DNA of 64,000 nt from Tilletiaria anomala UBC 951. Taxonomy: Eukaryota; Basidiomycota; Exobasidiomycetes; Georgefischeriales; Tilletiariaceae. A model generated the notes under the pieces. It made no database searches, was not told the DNA's origin, and saw only the letters and a list, made by a program, of their open reading frames with translations. The stretch's first letter is position 1, and every line of letters starts with the position of its first letter. The DNA is taken from positions 186,001 to 250,000 of the forward strand of contig NW_013547020.1 in assembly GCF_000711695.1 (NCBI RefSeq). Direction: 5' to 3'. Position numbers and translations under genes: made by a program. Shown here piece by piece: positions 1 to 10,651 of this stretch.

Positions 1-896
1 AACGGCAGTGCACAGCGTTTGCTGTACGCTTGAGCCGACGAGGAGCATCAGTGGCGAGCCATCGGGCTGCGTGCGTGCAATACCCTGTTTATGCAGGTCT
101 TCGTCCGGCAGCTCGACGGACGTGATGAGTACGTGCGGGACACGGTGTTGTACGTGCAACGTCTGCAGCACCGCCAGGAGCGTGTCCAAGCTGGTGATCT
201 TTTTGTCAGTGAGGATCCTGCCAATAGGAAGGGATATTCGTCAAATCAAGTGACCTTGTAGCATCGGAAAGCAGAAGCACTTACTCTGCTTCGAATTGGT
301 TCGGGGTGATAATGCTCGACAGCGGTAGCATGCTCTTATAGATCGGCAGCACATCAGGGTTGACGTACATACCACGGCCGATGTCCCCCATGACTGGGTC
401 CAAAACATAGATCAGAGATGGGTTGAGCTGCCGTAGTCGCTTGACTGCCCGTTGGACGGACAAGAGGGCGTTTGGCGACGGAATGTAGCCTGGGGGATAT
501 CCCTTCAGCTCAACGCAAGGATCAAGGCCGCAGACAACGAACAGAACAGTCTCACCTGTTAATACTCTGGCATACCGTAGTAATCCATTCTTATCTAGTC
601 CACCAACAAGATCGTCGATGTGCTTCTCGTCGAAGCGCATTCCGCCCCATCGCCCAAAGCCGGTATGATTCGAGAACTGCACAGTGTTGATTACATCGAC
701 CTCCCAGCCCAGCAGCTGCAGGGGAAACGTTGCGGATCGGTTACCTCCAATCCCAAAAGGCGAACATGTTCGCACAGGTATCAGCCTAGAGACCATTACA
801 GGAGGAAGAGCACGAGCAAGACTTACCAACATAGCCGCACACAACATGACTCTGGATGCTCAAAAGCCTCGTTGCCTCGGGCTGATTCGCAGCCAT
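1..896 (-). CDS. BUD16: Pyridoxal kinase (3' end outside window)
   Basis: Phosphorylates pyridoxal, pyridoxine and pyridoxamine with ATP in the cytosol (vitamin B6 salvage). Three exons are visible on the minus strand: 827-896, 285-744 and 1-217, with 82-nt and 67-nt GT-AG introns that keep phase. The N-terminus reads LLSIQSHVVCGYVG followed by NRSATFPLQLLGWEVD, the substrate-binding start of PdxK proteins. The ribokinase-fold block VLDPVMGDIGRGMYV and the ITPNQFEAE motif follow. After the second intron the frame continues ILTDKKITSLDTL. The C-terminal part with the ATP-site GTGD motif lies outside the window. The start ATG at 896 gives MAANQPEATRLLSIQS. It is divergent from the hydrolase gene at 1212. 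Family identification is firm; the symbol is by homology to yeast. Confidence 0.92.
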
Positions 897-1211
897 ACTT
901 TCGCGATCGCTTCGCTGTGACAAGGCAGAAATAACTTGCAGGGAAGGGACGGTAAATGGTTACCTTCGGAGCGAGCTTGGGTTCGCGGCGCGGTCCGGTC
1001 TGCGTCAAGTGCCCTTATTCCTTCGTATTCCGGCCTTCGTAAAGCCCATGTGACATGGAGTAGAGATAGCTGGCTAGTGAGAGATGAGACGTGGAAACAA
1101 AACTGAGTCATGTGGGCCACTCGGCCGAGAGAAGGCTCGACAATCATTACGTGAAGTGCACGCTGCACCCGCCACACGTGCTAGTAATATGCTTGTTTGA
1201 TTGGGCTATTT
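897..1211. other. Divergent intergenic region
   Basis: About 315 bases separate the start codons of pyridoxal kinase (minus) and the NAPE-PLD-like gene (plus). It must hold both promoters. A CACGTG core occurs near 1175. No further gene is visible. Confidence 0.6.
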
Positions 1212-2961
1212 ATGCGGAGCAAGCTATCTGGCTTGCACCGCATGTCATCGACTGTATCCCCCTACTCGAGCCCTGCGTATTCCATCGAGCAGTCACCCAG
1301 CATGTCCAGCCGCGAGGAACCCGAACCTCTCGTCCTGAAGGAGCGCTTGCAGGCGACGTTCGAGCACCAAGTGTACGAGACACCCCCGGAACACCATGTA
1401 ACTGTGGCTACCCCCGAGTCTTCGTGGGTGCCGTCGATGCCGCACTGGGCACCAACGCCGGAGCACGGGAACCCTGCGCTGATCCGGACAGGCTTTCGAA
1501 ACCCTTGGGCGAGCGCGGTCAAGCCGAATGTCTGGCAGATTTGGGGTGGTCTGCAATGGGCTGATACGGTGGAAAATGAGCCTGTTAACGACCGTGACAA
1601 CACAAGACAGACAGAGGGTGCCGGCTTCCCTGATCCTGACTTGGAGATAGACGTACAGATCATCGAAGAGATCCAGTCCAGCCATGACAATTCTGCGGTA
1701 CGGGCCACCTGGCTAGGACATGCAGGCACGCTGCTCGAATTGCCAACCCCTGATGGCGACCCGGTCCGTGTGCTATTCGATCCCATCTTTTCTTCGAGGT
1801 TAGCGCGCACTCCATTGCATAAGCGAGACCTGCTCTTACATTCCTGGAACGTACAGATGCTCGCCGACGCAGTACTTTGGGCCGATGCGCATGTTTCCAT
1901 CACCAGTCACCGCTGCCGCTCTGCCGCCAATCGACTTTGTCTTAATCTCACATTCTCATTATGACCACTTAGACCTCACGACACTCGCACATATCTGGGA
2001 GCTAAACAAGGGTCACGTCCGCTTCCTTGCACCGCTGGGGAACAAGAACTGGTTTTTGCGCAGCTCCGGCATCGACGGTCTGACGGCGTCGGATGTGGAA
2101 GACTTTGATTGGTGGGACGAATGTCGTGTGTCCATTCCGTCGTCAGGGCAGGTGGGAGGGCCGGCAGAGCTTAGGATTATCTGCACGCCCGCTCAGCATG
2201 GATCAGGGAGAGTCGGTATAGATGCCAACACAACATTATGGAGCAGCTGGTACCTGAGCCTCTCGTCCGAAGTTGGCGTCTTTCGCGCCTTCTTTGCCGG
2301 TGACACTGGCTTTCAATTCCACGACCCATCACCACCATATTCAACTGCCCACAGCTCGCCACCTGCGGCAGCAGACGCTCGATCAGTCATCTACTCTGAT
2401 GCCCCACGCACCATCGCGAAACCGTCCACAAGCGCGCCAAATGCCACCCTCTATCCTTGCTGCCCCGCCTTTGCCGACATCTCTCGCAAACTCGGCGCAC
2501 CCCATCTTAGCTTGCTGCCCATATCCGTTGGCGCAACGCTGTCCTTTCTTAAATCTTACGATCCATTCCCATATGCCCTCCATGGCGGCTGGTCGCCTTT
2601 TCCGTCGGGGTTGGACGAGCGCCTCACCGCTGCGAACCACATGACGCCGAGGGATGCGGTCAGGGTATTCGATCTCATGCAGAAGCCGACCCAACCGGGT
2701 ACTAGCACAAGTGCGGCGCAGTCGGTCGCGCTAGCAATCCACTGGGGTACTTTTATCGCGGACGTGACCGAAGCTCAGCAGAGCTTGCGCAAGCTGCGCA
2801 AAGCATGCAAAGAGTGGGACATAGACTTTGCTCGCACATTGCCCGCGCAGCAGACAAAGGGAAATTCGACCGCAAAGCAGGACGATTCCAACACTGGGAA
2901 GCTGACATTTGTCGCGCTGAATGCTGGTCAGCATATCGAAATGCACTTGCGAATGGAATAG
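1212..2961 (+). CDS. NAPE-PLD-type metallo-beta-lactamase-fold hydrolase
   Basis: Predicted N-acyl-phosphatidylethanolamine phospholipase D family member (yeast Fmp30 type), releasing N-acylethanolamines from membrane lipids. Two exons, 1212-1798 and 1857-2961, are joined over a 58-nt intron. Splicing restores the block FDPIFSSRCSPTQYFGP, which is broken in the genomic frame. The product is 563 aa. The metal site is clear: WLGHAGTLLEL strand, ISHSHYDHLD (HxHxDH), then AGDTG and a late HWGTF histidine. The first about 170 residues are low-complexity, with a conserved NPW segment ahead of the catalytic fold. The start at 1212 is the first ATG in frame; 1242 is an alternative. A Ser/Pro-rich insertion follows the AGDTG strand. 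Location at mitochondria or ER membrane is inferred from the family. Confidence 0.88.
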
Positions 2962-3081
2962 CAGTTTTTGGCCTCTGCGCATTTTGATGCTTGGTCTTTG
3001 CGGCTCTCGTCATGAGGAAGATGAAAATACCTTGAGTACCAAAGCCTGTGGACTTATGCCTGCGGTCTTATCTAACAAAGC

Positions 3082-3859
3082 TCAATTCCCCGCTTGCGCA
3101 TTGCCGTTGCGCTGGTCTTGCTGCCCCTTCTCCTGCGCCTTCATATCGTTCTCGCGCCCGATGATGCCAAGGCTGAGGATGCCTCCAGTCGCTCTGAGCT
3201 CGCCTTCGGTGCGCGCCTCTTTTGCCTCCTTCGCTTGCCGCGCCAGGTAGTGTTCCTGCAGCTGCTTTCCTCGTGCGATCTCTTTCCCGTGATGCAGGCA
3301 TTCCATGTAGTCATCCTTTTGGGCGACGCAGTCGGATGGCGAGTCGGCATTCGCATAGCATTTTTGGAACTCTTGCCAAAATGTGAAGCACCGCGAGCGG
3401 CCTAGAGTGCGGGCGGGAAAGGGTCGGGATTTAGCAATGTAGCAATCCCGAGCAAGTGAACGCTGCACTCACCTCCGTTGAAGCCAAACCCGGACTGACG
3501 TAGACAAATAATGGAGCATAAGTCATCAGAAGTCAGTATTGTGCGCTACCACGCATGTCTTCTAGGAGTCCCTCTTTTTGGAGATTCCCCAGAGGGCCCT
3601 GGGAGCCGCGCTGATGAAGAGCAGCTTTGGAAAGCCAAGGCAGCGCTACAGCCCCGGCAGCTATTGAGCCACATGGGCGTACCAGGTGAGCAGCTAATGA
3701 TGATATCATCGCAGCAGTCTCAGAGACCTCTGAGCATCGCTGGCTGGAGGCAGGGTTTCCATGTCCTCTTAGAATGTCGCTCTCGACACGCTCTTCGCGC
3801 GAACCTGGATCCCAAACGGGCTTGCCGTATGCGCGCGAGGAGAACCAACTCACCGCCAT
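3082..3859 (-). CDS. NDUFS5: NADH dehydrogenase (complex I) NDUFS5 subunit, twin CX9C
   Basis: Accessory subunit of mitochondrial complex I, imported by the Mia40 disulfide relay. Three exons: 3854-3859 (only ATG GCG), 3473-3494 and 3082-3401. The introns are 359 nt and 71 nt. The spliced N-terminus is MASGFGFNGGRSRCF, the canonical start of this family, which fixes the six-base first exon. Two exact CX9C pairs are present: C-FTFWQEFQK-C and C-VAQKDDYME-C. The tail is charged and Gln/Glu/Lys-rich. The product is 115 aa. The first intron is much longer than the others in the window. Identification is from the twin CX9C spacing plus flanking residues. Confidence 0.88.
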
Positions 3860-4349
3860 GATGAAGTATGCGCTGAAATTGCCCAGTAAGTAACTGAAAG
3901 AGCTCGCGGCCTGGTCTGGATGGCCGTTAGATGCAGATGTCATGTAACATGCACGCTTATTCTGGAGAATATGGTGCAAAGTCGTGGTACTCCTTGCAAT
4001 GGACCTTGGTGATTGAAGGTCAAACGCCAACCGCAACACAGCGCGCAGCCGCGTGCGGGGGTTTACACAAATTCTAGTCCAGATCTCTCCTCAACATCAG
4101 CTTTGCCAACAAGATCCAGCTCGTCCTCATCAGTGAATGCAAGTCGAAATTATGCTCACACTTTCTACGGGGTATGCGCATTCATATGAGGACACGCAGA
4201 CCACCAACATGTCGGGCACAGCCCCGAATTTGCAAATCTCATTTTAGCATGTGATGTATGCAAACTCTGATGATACAAATGCGAAGCCAATGATACTGTT
4301 CATGCAGCGTCGATCACTCGCCCTGTGGTATAGAAAGCGCCAGGTGCCG
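3860..4349. other. Intergenic, no gene seen
   Basis: About 490 bases upstream of NDUFS5. No supported coding signal. It probably contains the NDUFS5 promoter and the 3' region of the small gene that follows. Confidence 0.5.
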
Positions 4350-4720
4350 CTATGTCGCTGACTTTGGTTTGAAGTCTGCAGACGCTGGGGAACCCTTTTG
4401 CGCCACTTCCACCACTAGCTCAGAGCCAGCAGATTCGGGTTTGGGCACTCGCATCTGCTCTGTTGCTGGATAGGACTGCTTCTCGCTCGTCTCCTTTTGT
4501 CCGGCCGAATCTTGGGGTTTTGAGCCTGGCGCTGGCTCATTGTAGTCTGCGTCCCAGCCGCAGCCACATCGACAGTTACAGCAGCGTACACCATCGGTAC
4601 CCCAATGGTCTTTCGGAAACACATTGCGCACAGGGCGTCGAGGGGAGTCGGGTAAGATCAGAACCAGCGATACAGATGCGAAATGAGATGCAGGAGGGGT
4701 GAAAAAGGGTCGTGAATAAC
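4350..4720 (-). CDS. Possible small two-exon protein, unrecognised
   Basis: Weakly supported. On the minus strand a frame reading SVSLVLILPDSPRRPVRN then VFPKDHW meets a GT donor near 4598. A GT-AG intron ending in GACGCAG joins it in phase to DYNEPAPGSKPQDSAGQ, which runs to a stop at 4350. The C-terminal exon is hydrophilic, rich in Glu, Lys, Pro and Ser. The upstream part contains a short hydrophobic stretch. No start codon could be placed with confidence because an in-frame TGA lies upstream. It could be a small membrane or mitochondrial protein, or chance. No family was recognised. Confidence 0.25.
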
Positions 4721-5309
4721 GGGATGAGGAGGAAACGAAGGATCAACGAATACTGAATCAGCATAGTCTGCTGTGGTTGACACCTAGCAAGTGCCCGATC
4801 GACAGATGAACGCACTGGTTATGCAAAATGACATCCATATTGACTCGCACATGGCGGCACAACAAAGCGAGCTTTCGGATGCCATTGCGCCGATTGGAGG
4901 AGGAAGATGCACGGTTTGGCGAAGACGTCAATTTCGTGATGGCGAGTGCGGTTTGTCTGGATCAGGAAACGAGACTGGAAGAGCGAGTTGTGACCACCAC
5001 GTCCTTGGACTATTGAATTCATCAACTTCAATATGCTCGCTCACACCTCGAGCCCCCTAAGCTTTGGCATCACGGCGCCGGTTGAAATTACAGCACCATT
5101 CCACACTGCCTGTTGAATGGAGACTTTCGGGCCGCTTATGTAAGCATCCTCATGATATACATCTCAGTGCCACAATGCAGCAGTGTACGATGTAAAGGCG
5201 GCTTACAACATGTTGGGGTTTGCCTTCCAGCAGGCCCATAGCTCGACAGGAAGGGCCACGAATGCGAGCAGCTCGATCCGAGCAACTCCACACAGCACTT
5301 TGCCTCGTA
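4721..5309. other. Intergenic, no gene seen
   Basis: About 590 bases ahead of the Med9-like gene. No convincing coding frame or repeat was seen. Confidence 0.45.
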
Positions 5310-5997
5310 ATGGAGTCTTGCAACACCGCGAATGGCCACGCTGCCCCTACCGCCGGCGAGTTGTCCTCGACTCTCGATCAGCTCTCCATCTTCGATCCAG
5401 ACCTCTTCCCAACCCTTCTTCCACGCATACACGAGCTTATGACACTTATCATCGAGGCTTCAAAGGACGTAAATAGTCTCGCACAGCCAGATACGGAGAC
5501 TTCTGGTGCCGCTCCAGCCCAAACATTACCTGGTCTGGCACTCGCGTCGGCTACTGCACCAGCCCCACCCGGGCAGCAAAGCACCTCATCCCTTCCGTCT
5601 TTCGTGCTTGGTGCGACGTCGGAGGAGGAGATGACCAATACCTGGGACGACTATGCGTTCCAGCAGACGGTCAAGCGCTCGGTGGCACGGCCTACAGAGC
5701 TACAAAAAAAGATCGTGCGCGAAGCACAGATACTGCGAGAGACCCTCAGCAATGCACGCCTCGCTGTTGAACAGCTATCCGGTGGTGGGTTAAGCCTGAA
5801 GAGGCAGAGGGAGGTCATAGAAATGCTTGAGAAGCAGGAAATACGCCAAAAGTAAGCGAAAAGACTTGGCCCGGGGACAATTCCCATGTTGCTGATGGTA
5901 GGCGATCGCTCTTTTCCCTTCTATGTGCAGAGAGCTAGAGGCGAGCTTTGTCGCCCGATCTGCATTTCCAACACCGAGTGACATGGATACTTCATAG
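5310..5997 (+). CDS. Mediator subunit Med9-like protein
   Basis: Probable Mediator middle-module subunit 9, acting in the nucleus in RNA polymerase II initiation. Two exons, 5310-5851 and 5931-5997 (79-nt intron), give 202 aa. An N-terminal helix FDPDLFPTLLPRIHELMTL is followed by a Pro/Ala/Ser-rich linker of about 70 residues. A C-terminal helical block follows, with ILRETLSNARLAVEQL and LSLKRQREVIEMLE, and it continues across the splice into ELEASF. That order (short N-terminal helix, linker, helical hairpin near the end) is what Med9 shows. The start at 5310 gives MESCNTANGH; an upstream ATG at 5220 is in frame but less likely. Other small coiled-coil nuclear proteins remain possible. Confidence 0.5.
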
Positions 5998-6544
5998 AGG
6001 CCACTGTGACATCTTCACCCGCCTCACATGGAGGGCTCCTGGACAGCATGGGGTATACATTGATATTGCTGCACTATTGCGCGATTGCGTAAGCGCTCTA
6101 TTTACGGTTAACTGTCGTCGATGGGTACGCCACATCCCTCGCCCCGCACACCGTACACGGCTACGTAGTTAACGCACTGGCCAGCATGTCAGCAAGCTGG
6201 CGCCTTCCAACACTGCTAGGCAAGCCATTGCCCACGTTCCCTTGACCGACGCTGTCACGCCGAGAAAAGTGCGACAGGTGCGACAGTTTTTTTTCGCTGC
6301 CCCAGTCAGAGCGAGTGCGATCATTCTCGACGAGCGCGGCCGCCTGACGGCTAATGGGCACATCGCACGGCGTTTGGCTTCACTTACTGGCGCGTCAGTG
6401 CGAAAGAGATAGGAACGTGTGTTCGTACGTATAAGCACAATAATACAAAATGGGAATGGTCATTCATTTGGTTTCAACCAGATGGACGTGCATGAGGAAA
6501 AGCATAGACATGTTGTTGGATCAATTCGTGCAATCTTCGAACCT
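5998..6544. other. Convergent intergenic region
   Basis: About 550 bases between the 3' ends of the Med9-like gene (plus) and the CLYBL-like gene (minus). No supported gene or repeat. Confidence 0.5.
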
Positions 6545-8155
6545 TTAAGCCTCCGTCGAGACGTCCGGAATCTTCATCTTACCGATCCGCGCCTTTGCCA
6601 ATGTATCGCTTGCCTGTCCGGAACGAATGAAAGAGAGCGCAATTATCATGCATGTGATAAGCATACAGGGGCGTAGGCGCAAGAAAACGGCCTGCACGGT
6701 CCGTTACGGCAGCACTGACCTGTTTCAGCATTGGCGCGTCGATCATGACCATGCTGTCGCCCTCCTTCATCCCTACGGCGCCCTTGTGGTCCTTGACGCT
6801 CTGCTCGTATGCGTGCTTTATCCGCGCGGCACGCAGCACATCCGCTTCGCTGGGCGAGAAGGCTCGCTGGATCTCTGCCACCTGCGCAGGATGGATGGCC
6901 TGCTTGCCGTCAAAGCCTAACTCTCGCCCGTCGCGGCACTCCTCGGCGAGATACGAGGCGTCCTTGTAATCGACGCAGACCATGTCCTTCCGTGCACAGA
7001 GATGCAGCGCGGTTCAGTCTGTCGATATATGATGGAAGGGTTTCGGTGCGATATGTGAAAACTCACAATGGCAGCCAACCCATAGGCTTTTGCGATTGTC
7101 GCCATGTGTGCGCGCGGGAAGAGTAGCTCTCGTCTGCTCTTTGTCCGGATGATGGACGTCGCAGCACAGTAGTCTTCGCTGGCGAAGAGCAGTGCAGAGA
7201 TGAACGCGAGGTGGCCTTTGCCCCAGCTCCTGACTTCCTCGATGATGTGCGGCATGTTGAGGAGCGACGCCGCAGATTCGACGGAGAGAATTAGCGAGAG
7301 CGGGGCATCGTAATCCTGTCGTAGGTGCTCTGCCTTGTCTAATACCATCTTAACATCGTCACTCGACTCAACCTTGGGCATGACGATTGCCTGCAGTTGT
7401 CGAGAAGGAAGAATGATATCTAGATCGTCGGAAGCAATAGAATGATCACCAGAAGGCGGATTGATGCGCACGGCTAGCTCCGGACCTGGTCGAGGAGCGG
7501 CCTATGCCATGAAGTTCGTAAATACCTTGTATCAGAGGTGATTTAGACGGTGCAAAGCAGACAGGCAGGTACTTACGTTCAGGCCATGCAGGACTGCTTC
7601 ACGAGCTGCGCCTTTTCGGTGCGCGGCAACGCTGTCTTCCAGATCAAAAATGATACAGTCAGAATCAGACTCCTGCGACTGCTCGACCGGCATAGGAGAC
7701 AGAAACGTGACAGAGGCAAATTATTTCTATGTCAGATCTTCGAATTGCTCCCGGAGTTTCACGAGCTTAGCACAACGCACTTTCTTGATCATCTTCTCAG
7801 AACTGCCCGGGACATAGAGCATGGCTCGTCTTGCTTCCACTGCTTCATCTTTCCATTCTCGTTCAGCACCCGTCGCATGCGCGTTTCCCGTTGAATCTGG
7901 TGGCGGCGTAGTCCGTCTGACATCTCGCGTATGGCGAGCAGAAAGGTGTAGGCTTCTGCTTGGACCTGCTGCTGCTACTGCCGTGGCTTGCGCTTGTGCC
8001 GCAGCGGGGATGGAGGCGAGGGGTAGTGTACGGCCAAATCGAGCGCCACATAGCAGGGCCTTGCAGCACGGTGCTGCTTGCTGCGTTCCTGAGCAAAGGT
8101 GAGTCGGGTTGGATCTCCCCGCGAAGCGGACGATGGTGGGACGCAAGGACTGCAT
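6545..8155 (-). CDS. HpcH/HpaI aldolase family lyase, CLYBL (citramalyl-CoA lyase) type
   Basis: CitE/HpcH-fold enzyme of the CLYBL type, expected to cleave citramalyl-CoA to acetyl-CoA and pyruvate in mitochondria. At least five minus-strand exons are seen. The order is an N-terminal presequence-like region (MQSLRPTIVRFAGRSN, Arg/Ala/Ser-rich), AMLYVPGSSEKMIKKV, DCIIFDLEDSVA, IVMPKVESSDDVKMVLD and LILSVESAASLLNMP. Then come ALLFASEDYCAATSIIRT, LGFDGKQAIHP and a final exon with KARIGKMKIPDVSTEA. The LEDSV acid and the GFDGKQAIHP loop are the metal and substrate signatures. The start at 8155 is chosen because it opens a mitochondrial-type leader; the open frame extends further upstream. It shares a divergent promoter with PRPP synthetase. 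Exact borders of the internal exons were not all resolved. Confidence 0.85.
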
Positions 8156-8824
8156 CTCGGCAATGGTACCGTACCGATCACGGTGGGGCTCCGAGCGACG
8201 TATCCTCCTGCGCCCCCGTCTCCGCTGTTGAGCCTCCGCAACGCGGACTTGGATGCTTCTGGGGTGAGCAGCTGCACGAATCGCGGATGGCAGGCAATCC
8301 AGTTCAACGTCGTAGCCTGGGGAGGCCGCCTTTCTCTTGACGCGTAAGCACACCTTGTCGTCTACTAGCAGAGAGGGTGTTCCCGCTGGAGAGGCCAATC
8401 AATTCTGACATCACTGCGCCAACACAAAAAAGCTCTCCATGGGTGTGCTCCAGATGTGTGTGGGTCACGTGAACACATCTCCACCCGCCACGGGAGCAGT
8501 CTATAACGCAGCGTGTGCATATGCAAGCGCGTTGACACACCTTTTTTTTTCCAAGGAGCGGGCGGAACGGCGGAAAGGAGATTGAATAATGTGGGAACGG
8601 CGACCGGCAGAGTCTCTCTGTCACACGCAACAATCGAGCTCGCGTTTTCATCTGCATTCGAGCGAGGTGGACAGAGATGTGGGACGTTGCAAAGGCCTGA
8701 CGAGGTTCATTGCCAGGTGCGAGTTTTGCGACGACCCGCTCAACGAAGCGCAACCAGCGACAAGGCAGGAAAAATAGACTGATTCGCTTGGTTGAAACTG
8801 GGGCGGCGGAGAAGTTCGCCCAAG
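8156..8824. promoter_or_regulatory. Divergent promoter region, CLYBL-type lyase / PRPP synthetase
   Basis: About 670 bases separate the two start codons. It contains a palindromic TCACGTGA at 8465-8472, a binding core typical of basic helix-loop-helix factors such as Cbf1, and a T-rich run near 8542. No gene is supported here. Confidence 0.5.
8465..8472. promoter_or_regulatory. TCACGTGA palindrome
   Basis: Perfect E-box palindrome between the divergent CLYBL-type and PRPP synthetase genes. Factors of the Cbf1/USF class bind this core; function here is inferred from position only. Confidence 0.4.
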
Positions 8825-10518
8825 ATGACAAGCGCACCAGGCGGCATCAAGATCTTCTCCGGGTCGTCTCACCCGGAGCTCGCCAATATGATCGCAAAGA
8901 GGTACGTTCTCGAGCGTGAATGTCTGACACAAATTGCTTGTGTGCCAAGGCGGTGATGCATGACTACCGCTTCCGGTCGCTGACACTCTGACGGTCATAT
9001 CTTGCTCGTTCGTCCTATTGCATCGGCTCTCAGACTTGGCCTCCCATTGAGCAAGGCGACTGTCGCACGCAACGACTCTGGTGAATCGCTCATCCGCATC
9101 GCTGAGTCGGTCCGCGAGCACGATGTGTACATCATCAACACCTCTTGCTGCACACCGACCACAGCGCCGACGGTGACGGGCAAGTCGTTCATCTCGCCCA
9201 ACACCTCCCTCATGGAGTTGCTTATCATGATCCACGCTTGCAAGGTCGCATCGGCCAAGCGCGTCACCGCGGTCATCCCGCATTTCTTTTATGCGAGGCA
9301 GGATAAGAAGGACAAGAGCCGTGCGCCGATCAGCGCAAAGCTCGTAGCGAACATGATCGAAAAGGCTGGATGCGATCATGTCATTGTAAGCCTTCGGCAC
9401 CTCTGCTTTCTATAGAGCTTCAATCTGACCCTCCTCCCGAAATTTCTCTGCAGACCATGGACCTACACGCATCTCAAATACAGGGCTTCTTTGATGTACC
9501 CGTTGACAATGTGCGTTTGCATGCGATCATTTGCCTCTCTTCGAGATGCAAGCTGACGCGTCCGTTCCCATTTCAGCTCTACGCCGAGCCGGCAGCACTC
9601 CAATTCATCCGAGAGATGATCGACTTGGAAAAAGTCGTCATCGTCTCCCCTGACGCAGGCGGTGCGAAGAGGTGTGCATGCTTGTGTAGCTGATGTTGGC
9701 GTAAGCGACGAAGCTAGCTCGCTGACAGCATCCCATTTAAATACGCGCATTACAGAGCAACGTCCCTCGCGGACCGGCTGAACGTCGACTTTGCGCTGTT
9801 CCACAAAGAGCGCAAGAAGGCCAACGAGGTGTCGCGCATGGTGCTTGTCGGAGACGTCAAAGGCAAAGTCGCCGTCCTCGTCGACGACATGGCAGATACG
9901 TGCGGCACGCTTGAACTCGCCGCCCAACGGCTCGCCGAGTCTGGCGCCGAGCGTGTCTTTGCGATCGTTACACACGGCATTCTCTCTGGGCCTGCACTCG
10001 AGCGCATCAGAAGGTCTAGCTTGGAGAAGCTTGTCGTAACCAACACGCTGCCGCAGGCGCGCAATCGGGCCCAGTGCGACAAAATCGAAGAGATTGACAT
10101 TAGCCATGTCCTCGCCGAGACGATCCGCAGAAGTCACTACGGCGAAAGCGTCAGCGTGCTCTTCAACGAGGTGCCCTATGATACCACGCAACCCTACCGC
10201 CAGAGCCTCTCGCGGTCTGTCAGCTCGGAGAACGTCGGCAGCGGAAGTGGCGGCAGTGGAAACGGATACGGGCACGGGAACAGTGGCACGCACGGCCTCT
10301 CGACTAATCGGCAGTTCCCACGGAGCAGTTACACCACACCAGATCCACCCGAGCTTTCAAATTCCTCGGGCTTTCTGACCAACGCGACAAGCAGCGGCCG
10401 TAGCAGCACGGGCAACGCCAGTGGCCCGCTCTCCACTGCGGCGGCAACGCCGAAGTTGAGCCAGCACAGCACCCCGCCATTGCCGAGTCCACTGCGCAAC
10501 GAGACACGTGCCGAGTGA
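8825..10518 (+). CDS. PRS: Ribose-phosphate pyrophosphokinase with long C-terminal tail
   Basis: Makes PRPP from ribose 5-phosphate and ATP, feeding purine, pyrimidine, histidine, tryptophan and NAD synthesis in the cytosol. Five exons; the first intron is 8902-9033. Order: [20 protein letters not shown], the flexible-loop region [51 protein letters not shown], and the PRPP-binding [15 protein letters not shown]. The catalytic core ends at [12 protein letters not shown], where family members normally stop. Here about 110 more residues follow, rich in Ser, Gly, Asn, Thr and Pro, with no recognisable domain. The start at 8825 matches the family N-terminus. Which PRS paralogue it corresponds to is not decidable. 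Confidence 0.93.
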
Positions 10519-10651
10519 TGAGCGTGACTGCTTACGCTTGGCATCGCATCGCGTACATGGGGCCTGGATAGAAACCTTCTGTATTTGTACAAAGTCACTA
10601 CCACCATCATCATCATTAACATCGTTCTGAGGGACAAAAAATCATACTATG

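Noticed and set aside
3533-4039. Minus-strand 168-codon open frame
   Set aside because: Its ATG GCG at 3859 is the first exon of NDUFS5 and is followed by a GTGAGT donor. The rest of the frame lies in the long intron and has no family signal.
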